Shown here: positions 22,096 through 27,785 of the stretch, in pieces
Numbering within the stretch: the first letter of the stretch is position 1
Layout of the letters: each line of letters begins with the position of its first letter
DNA from: CAYOPE01 sp964405805
GTDB taxonomy: Bacteria > Patescibacteriota > Doudnabacteria > UBA920 > O2-02-FULL-48-8
DNA length: 28,316 nucleotides
Assembly: GCA_964405805.1 (NCBI GenBank)
Contig: CAYOPE010000010.1
Span: forward strand, 1 to 28,316
Direction of reading: 5' to 3'
Program-made: the position numbers and the translations under genes
Notes under the pieces: generated by a model
The model's database searches: none
The model's input: the letters and a program-made list of their open reading frames with translations, nothing else
Told to the model about the DNA's origin: nothing

Positions 22096-22870
22096 GCATA
22101 AAAAACTTTTGATAATAATTATAACTGCGATTTTGGTGCTGATCGCCGGCATCGCAGCGTTGATGTATTTCAAAGCATACCCTGTGGCAGTCGTGGGCGA
22201 TGGATTGATCTCTAGAAAGTACTGGGACCAGGCGCACAGCATTGCGAAAAAGATCGATCCCAGTGTTTCTGACTCAGTGATCTCGGATCAAATTATCAAA
22301 GTCAAAAAAGAGCAGCTTCTAACTGGTGGTGGCAAGATCGACGATGAGTTTGCATTTACAACTTCCGGAAATCATAAGCAGTATTCTGATTTTTTGAATA
22401 AATATTTTTTATCAGACGAGAATTTGTTTCGAGAATTTGTGGTTAAGCCGCAGTTTTATGAAGCCAAGCTTCAGATCGAGTACAATTCTGACTTAAAAGC
22501 GAACCAAGCAGCATATGCTCGCGCCCAAGACTTGCTCAGTAAGCTCAAAAGTGGCAAATCCTTCGAGGAATTAGCAAAAACTGACAGTGATGAAAAAGTT
22601 TCAGGTCAGCTTGGCGGTGATCTCGGGTTTATCACTGAAGACCAGATCTTGCCAGAACTTAAATGGTATGTAAAGGATGCCCAGATCGGCAAAATCATCC
22701 CCAAGATTCTTATCAGTCGAGTTGGCTATCACATTTTGTATCCAGTTGAGACTTCTGAAAGCCAAGGAACGAAAACCTGGCATATAAAAAATATCTTGAT
22801 TCGAACCTCAGGCTTTGACAGCTGGCTTCAGAAGCAACTTGATAGCATTTGGGTTTGGAGGATAAAGTAG
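22085..22870 (+). CDS. Parvulin-type peptidyl-prolyl isomerase, membrane-anchored
   Basis: This 261-residue protein has a basic N terminus and one membrane helix (about 7-30), with the rest outside. A SurA/PrsA-like helical part (about 40-140) precedes the parvulin domain, marked by GKSFEELAKTDSDEKVSGQL, GGDLGFITEDQILPEL and SRVGYHILYPVE. It would help fold exported proteins, like PrsA. It lacks the lipobox Cys of PrsA, so the helix serves as anchor. It overlaps the FtsB-like gene by 11 bases, which suggests coupled expression. The end of the parvulin domain is somewhat divergent, and activity is not assured. Confidence 0.85.
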   Translation: MHHKHKKLLIIIITAILVLIAGIAALMYFKAYPVAVVGDGLISRKYWDQAHSIAKKIDPSVSDSVISDQIIKVKKEQLLTGGGKIDDEFAFTTSGNHKQYSDFLNKYFLSDENLFREFVVKPQFYEAKLQIEYNSDLKANQAAYARAQDLLSKLKSGKSFEELAKTDSDEKVSGQLGGDLGFITEDQILPELKWYVKDAQIGKIIPKILISRVGYHILYPVETSESQGTKTWHIKNILIRTSGFDSWLQKQLDSIWVWRIK

Positions 22871-22886
22871 TATACTTTAGGCAAAT

Positions 22887-22960
22887 GCGGGATTCGTACA
22901 ATGGTAGTACATATCCTTCCCAAGGATAGGACGCCAGTTCGATTCTGGTATCCCGCTCCA
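22887..22960 (+). tRNA. tRNA-Gly (anticodon CCC)
   Basis: The acceptor GCGGGAT pairs with ATCCCGC. The anticodon stem TATCC/GGATA encloses loop TTCCCAA, giving anticodon CCC. The T arm contains GTTCGATTC. CCA is encoded at 22958-22960. A TATACT box at 22871-22876 may be its -10, though the -35 is poor. Confidence 0.93.
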
Positions 22961-22976
22961 AAAATTTTCAAATTTT

Positions 22977-23354
22977 ATGAATCCGACTAGACACAAGGGC
23001 ACAACTTTTGTAAGTGAATTTCGTTTGGTTCGTCTTACTCGCGACCTGAGGATTTCGCGAAAGTTTTACGAAGAAATTTTTGACTGGCCCGTGGTAAACG
23101 AGTGGGACCAAGGCGTGATGTATAATACAGGCAGCGCGATCCTTGAAATTATTCAAGAAGCACAAGCCCAAGAAGCTAACCAATCATCGCGAATCGCGAT
23201 ACTGGTTCCAGACGTGTGGTCACTTTTCGAAAAAATAAAAGATAAAGTGCCTTTGGTTTTTCCGATTCGGGATAATGCATGGGGCGATACATCGTTTCGG
23301 ATTTTAGATCCCGAAGGTTTCCCAATTACTTTATTTACTCTTACAAAAAAATAA
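22977..23354 (+). CDS. VOC/glyoxalase-fold protein
   Basis: This 125-residue protein has one vicinal oxygen chelate unit pair. It starts with the beta strand EFRLVRLTRDLRISRKFYEE, which gives the typical DLxxSxxFYxxxF layout, then GVMYNTGSAILEII. The second half has SRIAILVPDVWSLFEKIK and SFRILDPEGFPITLFT. Members include glyoxalase I, fosfomycin and bleomycin resistance proteins and dioxygenases. The metal ligands are not clearly placed, so activity cannot be assigned. It starts 16 bases after tRNA-Gly and may be read from the same transcript. Confidence 0.75.
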   Translation: MNPTRHKGTTFVSEFRLVRLTRDLRISRKFYEEIFDWPVVNEWDQGVMYNTGSAILEIIQEAQAQEANQSSRIAILVPDVWSLFEKIKDKVPLVFPIRDNAWGDTSFRILDPEGFPITLFTLTKK

Positions 23355-23407
23355 TTTTATGCTCAAAGACAAAGTAGTTTGACTCTCTAGCGATTGCTGG
23401 AAAATGG

Positions 23408-23436
23408 TTAAGAACCATTCGTACGAAAGGTTCTAG
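23408..23436 (+). promoter_or_regulatory. Operator site 1 over the HD/Nudix promoter
   Basis: The palindrome AACCATTCGTACGAAAGGTT (23413-23432) has one mismatched pair. It fills the 17-base spacer between a TTAAGA -35 (23408-23413) and a weak TTCTAG -10 (23431-23436). The HD gene starts 20 bases later. It shares 18 bases with site 2. Confidence 0.7.
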
Positions 23437-23455
23437 AGTTTTAAGATCAAATTTT

Positions 23456-24076
23456 ATGAAAAATTTACCAAATTTATTTAAACTCGTTCAGCTTACGCGG
23501 GCGCAGGTGCAGCAGGGTTATCTATTGTCCGGAATTCCGAAAGACAAAATTAGTAATCTTGCCGAGCATCATTATTTGGTGACCTTTATCGGCTGGCAGC
23601 TGGCAGTACACCTAAAAGAAGCTGGAGCGAAGATTGATGCGCAGAAAGTTCTAGAATACTGCCTTATCCACGACCTCGGCGAGCTTATGGGCGGTGATAT
23701 TTCTGCCTGGTATGCGAAGATGAATCCTCGAGCGCGAAGATTTGCCAAAGCTTTTGAAGAAGAAAACCAGAAATATTTGTCGAAGTTTTTTGGCAGCCAA
23801 GCAAAGTATTTTAAGAAAATTTCAAAAGATATTTTGATTTACAAAAGCGATGAAGCTCTAGTTGCCAAAGTTGCTGATTACATCGAAGCCTTATGCTTTA
23901 AAGTTTACATTGGGCATTTCGAAGAGCCAAGCAGAAAATTCAGTAGTGAGAAGCTCAGTTCATTTATCAGGAAAATTAAAGACAAGACTGCTAAGAAGAT
24001 ATTGCAAGAGTTTGTGAAAGAATGGCTGAAAACAGTAGATAAAGCAAACTACATTGAGATTTTAAAAAATAAATGA
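23456..24076 (+). CDS. HD-domain hydrolase (YfbR/HDDC2-like 5'-deoxynucleotidase)
   Basis: This 206-residue protein is an HD-domain phosphohydrolase. The metal-site residues appear as the His of LAEHHYLVTF, the HD pair in CLIHDLGELMGGDI, and the Asp of KVADYIEAL. Spacing and the following GGDI match the YfbR/HDDC2 group, which removes phosphate from deoxynucleoside 5'-monophosphates. The C-terminal third is Lys-rich and helical. A Nudix gene follows with an ATGA overlap, so the two are probably made together and act in nucleotide pool clean-up. A palindromic operator lies 20 bases upstream of the start. Confidence 0.8.
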   Translation: MKNLPNLFKLVQLTRAQVQQGYLLSGIPKDKISNLAEHHYLVTFIGWQLAVHLKEAGAKIDAQKVLEYCLIHDLGELMGGDISAWYAKMNPRARRFAKAFEEENQKYLSKFFGSQAKYFKKISKDILIYKSDEALVAKVADYIEALCFKVYIGHFEEPSRKFSSEKLSSFIRKIKDKTAKKILQEFVKEWLKTVDKANYIEILKNK

Positions 24077-24474
24077 ATAACGCTAGCAATGCAGTAAAGG
24101 CTTTTATTGTTGAGGGCGGAAAAGTTTTGCTAATAAAAAGGCAGCCCCATAATCCCCACATGCCGAATACCTGGGATAACCCAGGAGGTAGACTACTGCT
24201 TGACGAAAACCCTTTTGCAGGCCTACACCGTGAGGTCAAAGAGGAAACAGATTTAAATATTGAAATCATCACACCACTCGATGTCCATTATTTTACTCGC
24301 GATGACGGACAGCAAATTACTTTGATGATTTTCCTGTGTAAGCTTACGGGCGGTGAAATTAAACTTTCTGACGAACACACAGAATATCAATGGAAGAGTT
24401 TAGACGATCCCATTGATGAGTTTCCGAAAAATTTTCAGTGTTGCGTCCTTAAATTCCGAGAATATTTTCAATAA
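24073..24474 (+). CDS. Nudix hydrolase
   Basis: This 133-residue Nudix protein has the box G-x5-E-x7-REVKEETDL, with Asp in place of the usual Gly near the end. Upstream lies VLLIKRQPHNPHMPNTWDNP, typical of enzymes acting on nucleoside diphosphate derivatives or oxidised nucleotides. The catalytic Glu residues of REVKEE are intact. The exact substrate is unknown. Translation is coupled to the HD gene by a four-base overlap. Together they suggest removal of unwanted or damaged nucleotides. Confidence 0.88.
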   Translation: MNNASNAVKAFIVEGGKVLLIKRQPHNPHMPNTWDNPGGRLLLDENPFAGLHREVKEETDLNIEIITPLDVHYFTRDDGQQITLMIFLCKLTGGEIKLSDEHTEYQWKSLDDPIDEFPKNFQCCVLKFREYFQ

Positions 24475-24485
24475 TTTAAGCAAGA

Positions 24486-24508
24486 ACCATTCGTACGAAA
24501 GGTACTAT
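24486..24508 (+). promoter_or_regulatory. Operator site 2 and leaderless promoter of the ArsR-type gene
   Basis: ACCATTCGTACGAAAGGT (24486-24503) lies directly before a TACTAT -10 (24503-24508). Transcription would begin about one base before the ATG at 24516, so the mRNA is probably leaderless. The palindrome takes the place of the -35/-10 spacer, so a bound protein would block polymerase. Confidence 0.75.
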
Positions 24509-24515
24509 AGTAGAT

Positions 24516-24770
24516 ATGACACTTGATAAGTTATTTAAAGCTCTGGGGAATCGACGCCGGTTGGCAATAGTTAGGCTTCTGAAAGGGAAAAGAGAAGTCT
24601 CGGTGACCGAGATCGCTCAGCATTTGAAATTGTCGCACCGCAGTACTTCCAAGCATCTTGCCGTGCTTGCCGCTGCTGAGATTGTGGACCGCGAACAGCG
24701 AAGCCTGTCTGTGTTTTATTTTCTCAACACATCGAATCGAAACTTTAAGCACGTTCTAAACATAGTCTAA
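24516..24770 (+). CDS. Small ArsR-family winged-helix regulator
   Basis: This 84-residue regulator has FKALGNRRRLAIVRLL as helix 1-2, the HTH VTEIAQHLKLSHRSTSKHLA, and a beta wing with VDREQRSLSVFYFLN. It is slightly short for ArsR proteins (about 90-120) and ends soon after the wing. The metal-binding ELCVC motif is absent (EVSVTEI in place) and there is no cysteine at all, so metal sensing is unlikely. A palindromic site lies before its own ATG, another before the HD/Nudix pair, and a third overlaps its stop codon. Autoregulation and control of these neighbours is inferred. Confidence 0.85.
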   Translation: MTLDKLFKALGNRRRLAIVRLLKGKREVSVTEIAQHLKLSHRSTSKHLAVLAAAEIVDREQRSLSVFYFLNTSNRNFKHVLNIV

Positions 24771-24789
24771 TTCGTACGAATGGTACTAT
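24769..24789 (+). promoter_or_regulatory. Operator site 3 before tRNA-Thr
   Basis: ATTCGTACGAAT (24770-24781) is a perfect 12-base palindrome followed by GGTACTATAG, which contains TACTAT (24784-24789). It overlaps the stop codon of the ArsR-type gene and lies 49 bases before tRNA-Thr. The outer ACC arm is missing on the left. Confidence 0.6.
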
Positions 24790-24811
24790 AGTTTGATCGT
24801 GGTTTCTGTGA

Positions 24812-24817
24812 TACAAT
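24812..24817 (+). promoter_or_regulatory. Possible -10 box of tRNA-Thr
   Basis: TACAAT preceded by TG one base upstream (TGATACAAT) would start transcription near 24824, nine bases before the tRNA. No good -35 is seen. Confidence 0.35.
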
Positions 24818-24832
24818 TAGAACGATAATTTT

Positions 24833-24908
24833 GCCGATGTAGCTCAACTGGTAGAGCAGCGGTATCGTAAACCGCAGGTTGTCGGTTCAAGCCCGACCAT
24901 CGGCTCCA
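24833..24908 (+). tRNA. tRNA-Thr (anticodon CGT)
   Basis: All 76 bases fit a cloverleaf. The acceptor is GCCGATG/CATCGGC, the D stem GCTC/GAGC, and the anticodon stem GCGGT/ACCGC encloses ATCGTAA with anticodon CGT. The T stem is GTCGG/CCGAC with TTCAAGC. CCA is encoded. Confidence 0.95.
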
Positions 24909-24915
24909 GAAATTT

Positions 24916-25140
24916 ATGAAAGAACTAAGAAAACTCTCGGATGTAATTTTGAATCCAAAACCTGACTCTTGGCAAGTTTTGGAGGATGAGTTTTCAAAAG
25001 TTGAAGGTTTGACCAATCCTGGATTAGATCAGCCCAGTTCGATTTTTTCTGTTGTTTATCATCCTGATTATATTTCTCAAGAACAAATTCTATCGAAACT
25101 TTTGGCACTTGGATACGAGTACGCTGACCCGAAAAAGTAG
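24916..25140 (+). CDS. Small hypothetical protein, possibly HMA-like half fold
   Basis: This 74-residue protein follows tRNA-Thr by seven bases and may be read from the same transcript. The C-terminal half, SIFSVVYHPDYISQEQILSK then LLALGYEY, looks like the second strand-helix unit of the ferredoxin-like heavy-metal-associated fold, but no CxxC is present. I recognise no family. No Shine-Dalgarno site is seen. Confidence 0.5.
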   Translation: MKELRKLSDVILNPKPDSWQVLEDEFSKVEGLTNPGLDQPSSIFSVVYHPDYISQEQILSKLLALGYEYADPKK

Positions 25141-25177
25141 AAAAGGTAAAAGTCAAGACCCCTGTTTTTTGCCACCC

Positions 25178-25206
25178 TTGCCAGATTGGCTTTTTTTATT
25201 TATACT
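25178..25206 (+). promoter_or_regulatory. Promoter for the ATP synthase operon
   Basis: TTGCCA (25178-25183) and TATACT (25201-25206) are 17 bases apart. The predicted start near 25213 is only about 6 bases before the atpZ ATG, so the transcript would be almost leaderless. The region between boxes is also the hairpin and T tract of a weak terminator. Confidence 0.65.
25180..25197 (+). terminator. Weak terminator before the atp operon
   Basis: GCCA and TGGC pair around GAT (25180-25190), followed by seven T residues. The short stem makes it a weak terminator for the small gene upstream. It overlaps the atp promoter. Confidence 0.45.
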
Positions 25207-25218
25207 TGATGCGCCAAA

Positions 25219-25452
25219 ATGAATACACAGCCTCAAAACCCGAAGGATTTGAATAAATGGCGTCTGGCAAACCTGGCCATGGAGCTAGGATTCATAATCG
25301 CCCTGCCGTTATTGGCTTTTGTGTACTTGGGTAAGTGGGTAGATGGCCGGCTGCACACCAGTTTTCCATACTTTACGCTGCTGGGAATTTTATTGGCGAT
25401 CACTGCTACCACGATTTGGCTGACTCGAAAATTGAAAGAATACATAAAATGA
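25219..25452 (+). CDS. atpZ: AtpZ/AtpI-like ATP synthase accessory protein
   Basis: This 77-residue protein has two membrane helices: LANLAMELGFIIALPLLAFV, then FTLLGILLAITATTIWLTRK. The pattern LGKWVDGRLHTSFPYFTLLG between them matches the AtpZ/AtpI family, small proteins that precede atpB and help c-ring assembly or cation supply. It is the first gene of the ATP synthase operon. The stop overlaps the atpB start by four bases. AtpZ versus AtpI naming is uncertain. Confidence 0.85.
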   Translation: MNTQPQNPKDLNKWRLANLAMELGFIIALPLLAFVYLGKWVDGRLHTSFPYFTLLGILLAITATTIWLTRKLKEYIK

Positions 25453-26258
25453 TTTACGCATTACCACCATTAGTTGCAGAACCGATTTTCCATTTAGGGA
25501 ACTTTGCTGTGACCAATACTCTCATCAATTCGACGATCGCAGTTGTTTTCTTTTTCATCATCGGATTGATTCTGCGAAACAAAACTGCGCTCGTGCCGCG
25601 AGGGATTCAGAATTTTGCCGAAGGCTTGTTAGAAATTATTTTAGGCTACATAGACGGCGTGACCAAAGATCGCAGAAAGTCTATGAAGTTCCTGCCCATT
25701 GTCGGTGGAATTTTTCTGTTTATTTTATTTTCCAACTGGATCGGACTTATCCCAGGCACAGGTTCTATCGGCAGATACATGGTGCACGAGGGACAAGTTG
25801 AACTCATTCCACTTTTTCGTCCTGCGAATACGGATCTGAATACGACTCTGGCCATGGCTCTGTTTGCGGTAGTTGCTTCGCATGTTTTCGGAATTATGGC
25901 CATTGGATTTTTCCGTTATGCCAACAAATTTATCAAGCTTGGCGACATCTATCACGCTATGCGCAAAGGCGGAGTCAGCATTATGGTCGCTGTGATCGAG
26001 TTTGGCGTGGGATTGATAGAAATTTTCTCAGAAGTGGCGAAAGTCGTCTCGCTCTCACTTCGATTATTTGGAAATGTTTTTGCCGGAGAAGTTTTATTGA
26101 CAGTGCTGGCGAGTCTAATCGCGTTTCTCGTGCCTTTGCCTTTCATGTTTCTAGAAATTCTCGTCGGCCTAGTCCAGGCCGTAGTGTTTGCCATGTTGAC
26201 TCTAGTCTATCTGACCATGGCCACGGCTGAACTTCCAGAACATGCAGAGGGGCACTAG
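25449..26258 (+). CDS. atpB: ATP synthase F0 subunit a
   Basis: Subunit a carries the two half-channels that feed ions to the c-ring. From the ATG at 25449 the protein is 269 residues with about six membrane helices. The essential Arg lies in SLSLRLFGNVFAGEVLL. Other family pieces are SNWIGLIPGTGSIGRYM and LVQAVVFAMLTLVYLTMA. An in-frame extension to 25335 lies within atpZ and is not supported. Two hairpins from a palindromic repeat lie between it and atpE. Confidence 0.95.
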   Translation: MIYALPPLVAEPIFHLGNFAVTNTLINSTIAVVFFFIIGLILRNKTALVPRGIQNFAEGLLEIILGYIDGVTKDRRKSMKFLPIVGGIFLFILFSNWIGLIPGTGSIGRYMVHEGQVELIPLFRPANTDLNTTLAMALFAVVASHVFGIMAIGFFRYANKFIKLGDIYHAMRKGGVSIMVAVIEFGVGLIEIFSEVAKVVSLSLRLFGNVFAGEVLLTVLASLIAFLVPLPFMFLEILVGLVQAVVFAMLTLVYLTMATAELPEHAEGH

Positions 26259-26264
26259 GTTTTT

Positions 26265-26362
26265 TCTCCCCCTTTTAAGGGGGAGATTAAGAGGGGGTCT
26301 TGAAGCGCTTTGAATTTTGAAACTCTTCATGACCTCCCCTAACCCCTCCTTAAAAGGAGGGG
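26265..26362 (+). repeat. Palindromic repeat between atpB and atpE
   Basis: Hairpin TCTCCCCCTT/AAGGGGGAGA (26265-26286) and hairpin CCCCTCCTT/AAGGAGGGG (26343-26362) flank about 56 bases in which GAGGGGGTC and GACCTCCCC are also complementary, so the whole block can fold back. It resembles the CCCCTT-AAGGGG hairpins inside dnaX. It holds no gene. Confidence 0.75.
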
Positions 26363-26378
26363 AATCGAGGTCACTCAC

Positions 26379-26410
26379 CGACGCAATAAACTAAAAATAA
26401 TTAAGCGTCG
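26379..26410 (+). other. Hairpin with AT-rich loop in the atpE leader
   Basis: CGACGC (26379-26384) pairs with GCGTCG (26405-26410) across a 20-base A/T loop. TAGAAT at 26413-26418 just after it could be a -10 box for an internal atpE promoter, like the TAGAAT before dnaX. This could raise atpE output, which is inference. Confidence 0.45.
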
Positions 26411-26436
26411 AGTAGAATAAAGAAAGGTCCAAACAA

Positions 26437-26655
26437 ATGACTCCAGAAATGATGAAAACTGTGATCAAGGGAGCCACCATCGCTATCGGCGGTATTTCAC
26501 CGGCTATCGCGATTGGGAAAACGGCTGCCAAAGCCATGGAATCCATTGGTCGCAATCCAGAATCATCGGATAAGCTTTTCGTGCCTATGCTTCTCGGCAT
26601 GGCGTTTGCAGAGGCTATCGCGATTTACGCTCTAGTTATCGCTTTTATTGTGTAA
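26437..26655 (+). CDS. atpE: ATP synthase F0 subunit c
   Basis: The 72-residue c subunit forms the rotor ring, with two helices joined by the polar loop R39-N40-P41. The ion-binding carboxylate is E59 in GMAFAEAIAIYALVIAF. Residues equivalent to the sodium ligands Gln and Ser of Ilyobacter are Ile and Ala here, so proton use is favoured. A lysine (K46) lies in the loop, near where mitochondrial c carries its methylated K43. A modest AAAGG Shine-Dalgarno site precedes the ATG. Hairpins lie on both sides of the gene. Confidence 0.95.
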   Translation: MTPEMMKTVIKGATIAIGGISPAIAIGKTAAKAMESIGRNPESSDKLFVPMLLGMAFAEAIAIYALVIAFIV

Positions 26656-26662
26656 TCTGCTT

Positions 26663-26688
26663 ACTGTCATACTGTACCGTATGACAGT
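26663..26688 (+). other. Hairpin between atpE and atpF
   Basis: ACTGTCATAC (26663-26672) pairs perfectly with GTATGACAGT (26679-26688) around TGTACC. There is no T tract, so it is not a terminator. It ends just before the GGGGAG site of atpF. It may protect the atpE 3' end or limit atpF translation, giving more c than b subunits. Confidence 0.7.
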
Positions 26689-26699
26689 GGGGAGCTTAT

Positions 26700-27203
26700 A
26701 TGGAACAACAATCACTATTAGGAACATTGGGCATTAATTGGAAACTTTTTCTAGCGCAGCTAGTCAACTTTAGCATTGTCATGTTGATTTTTTATTTTTT
26801 AATACTTCCTCCTCTTATTTTGGCGATGGCAAAAAGAACAAAAAGAATCGAGGAAGGACTCAAGAATGCAGATGAGATGGAAGTAGAAAAAAAGAAATTT
26901 GATGAGTGGAAAGCAGCTGAGATGAAAAAGACCAGAAATGAAATTGATGAGCTGACGAGGACTGCTACGGATACAGCCAATCAAATGAAGCAGCAGATCA
27001 TCGCGGAAGCGCAGCAGCAAGCAGATAAGGTCCTGAAGCAGGCGCGCGCGAGCATGGAAAGCGAAAAAGTCTCCATGATGGCTGAGGTCAAGCAGGATAT
27101 TGCAACTTTGGTCGTGGCAGCTTCTGAAAAGATTTTGCGTGGCAAGCTCGATGAAAAGAAAGACAAGGAATTGATCAGTGAAAGTATGAAAGGGATGAAA
27201 TAA
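26700..27203 (+). CDS. atpF: ATP synthase F0 subunit b
   Basis: Subunit b is the peripheral stalk. Its 167 residues have one N-terminal membrane helix (about 14-42, FLAQLVNFSIVMLIFYFLIL) and a long, charged, coiled-coil helix (about 45-150) typical of the family. The C terminus (LVVAASEKILRGKLDEKKDK) binds the delta subunit. A GGGGAG Shine-Dalgarno site lies seven bases before the ATG. A 94-base gap with repeats separates it from atpH. Confidence 0.93.
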   Translation: MEQQSLLGTLGINWKLFLAQLVNFSIVMLIFYFLILPPLILAMAKRTKRIEEGLKNADEMEVEKKKFDEWKAAEMKKTRNEIDELTRTATDTANQMKQQIIAEAQQQADKVLKQARASMESEKVSMMAEVKQDIATLVVAASEKILRGKLDEKKDKELISESMKGMK

Positions 27204-27211
27204 CTAATCCA

Positions 27212-27263
27212 TCGCGAGCGACTGCTTTAACACTAAGGTCAAACTGGGCAGTCGCGTGGCGAT
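27212..27263 (+). repeat. Hairpin repeat between atpF and atpH
   Basis: ATCGC (27212-27216) and GCGACTGC (27219-27226) pair with GCAGTCGC (27248-27255) and GCGAT (27259-27263), with small bulges. The total is 13 base pairs around a 21-base loop. It is not followed by a T tract. Confidence 0.65.
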
Positions 27264-27268
27264 CTAAT

Positions 27269-27300
27269 AGATTGCTTCGTCGCTGCTGCTCCTCGCAATG
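27269..27300 (+). repeat. AGATTGCTTCGTCGC...CTCGCAATG repeat
   Basis: ATTGC (27271-27275) and GCAAT (27295-27299) bound a sequence, TTCGTCGCTGCTGCTCCTC, that I recognise as a common small repeat in many bacterial genomes. Its last bases form the upstream ATG at 27298 for atpH. Confidence 0.55.
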
Positions 27301-27315
27301 GTTAAACCAAAACTT

Positions 27316-27714
27316 ATGAAATACTCACCCAAACAATACGCACAGGCGCTGATGGAATCACTGGAAAGCACAGCGCCGAAAGATCAGGATCTTGTGTTTG
27401 ATAATTTCGTAAAAGTCTTAGCAGAGCATAATGATGTCCGGATGTTTGACCAGATCGCAGAAGAATTTCACAAGCTGGAATTGGCCAAGAAAGGCGTAAA
27501 GCAAGTAGAGATCTCATCAGCCATGCCACTAAGCAGACAAGCAGAAGCTGAGATAGTAGATAAGCTAAATGATCTCGTGAAAGGCAAAGTCGAGGTTAGC
27601 AAGAAAATCGACGAGAGCCTGATCGGCGGAGTAGTAGTCAGGTTGGACGACCAAGTACTAGACGCATCGGTCAAGAATAATTTAGAAAATCTAAGAAAGG
27701 AATTAAGTAGTTAG
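27316..27714 (+). CDS. atpH: ATP synthase F1 subunit delta
   Basis: The delta subunit joins the peripheral stalk to the top of F1. From the ATG at 27316 it is 132 residues, short for a family usually near 175-180. The start MKYSPKQYAQALMESL is typical, and the C-terminal strand region VSKKIDESLIGGVVVRLDDQ followed by VLDASVKNNLENLRKEL is the strongest family mark. An in-frame ATG at 27298 would add six residues, but it lies inside a repeat. Neither start has a clear Shine-Dalgarno site. Confidence 0.88.
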   Translation: MKYSPKQYAQALMESLESTAPKDQDLVFDNFVKVLAEHNDVRMFDQIAEEFHKLELAKKGVKQVEISSAMPLSRQAEAEIVDKLNDLVKGKVEVSKKIDESLIGGVVVRLDDQVLDASVKNNLENLRKELSS

Positions 27715-27715
27715 T

Positions 27716-27783
27716 TTAAAAGTTAAAAGGTTAAAAAGTTTAAAAGATCCTTCTAACCTTCGAACTTTCTAACATTTAAACAT
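27716..27783 (+). repeat. Imperfect inverted repeat between atpH and atpA
   Basis: GTTAAAAGGTTAAAAAGTTT on the left and ACTTTCTAACATTTAAAC on the right form an imperfect inverted repeat around GATCC. It fills almost the entire gap and is made of A/T-rich GTTAAA and TTTAAC units. No T-tract terminator is evident. Confidence 0.55.
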
Positions 27784-27785
27784 TT

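Noticed and set aside
23359..23382. Seven codons MLKDKVV followed by TGA, similar to the start of short-chain dehydrogenases
   Set aside because: It is too short to call a gene remnant, nothing dehydrogenase-like follows, and TGA is a regular stop in this genome.
25335..25448. 38-codon upstream extension of atpB
   Set aside because: It overlaps atpZ in another frame, and subunit a similarity begins after 25449.
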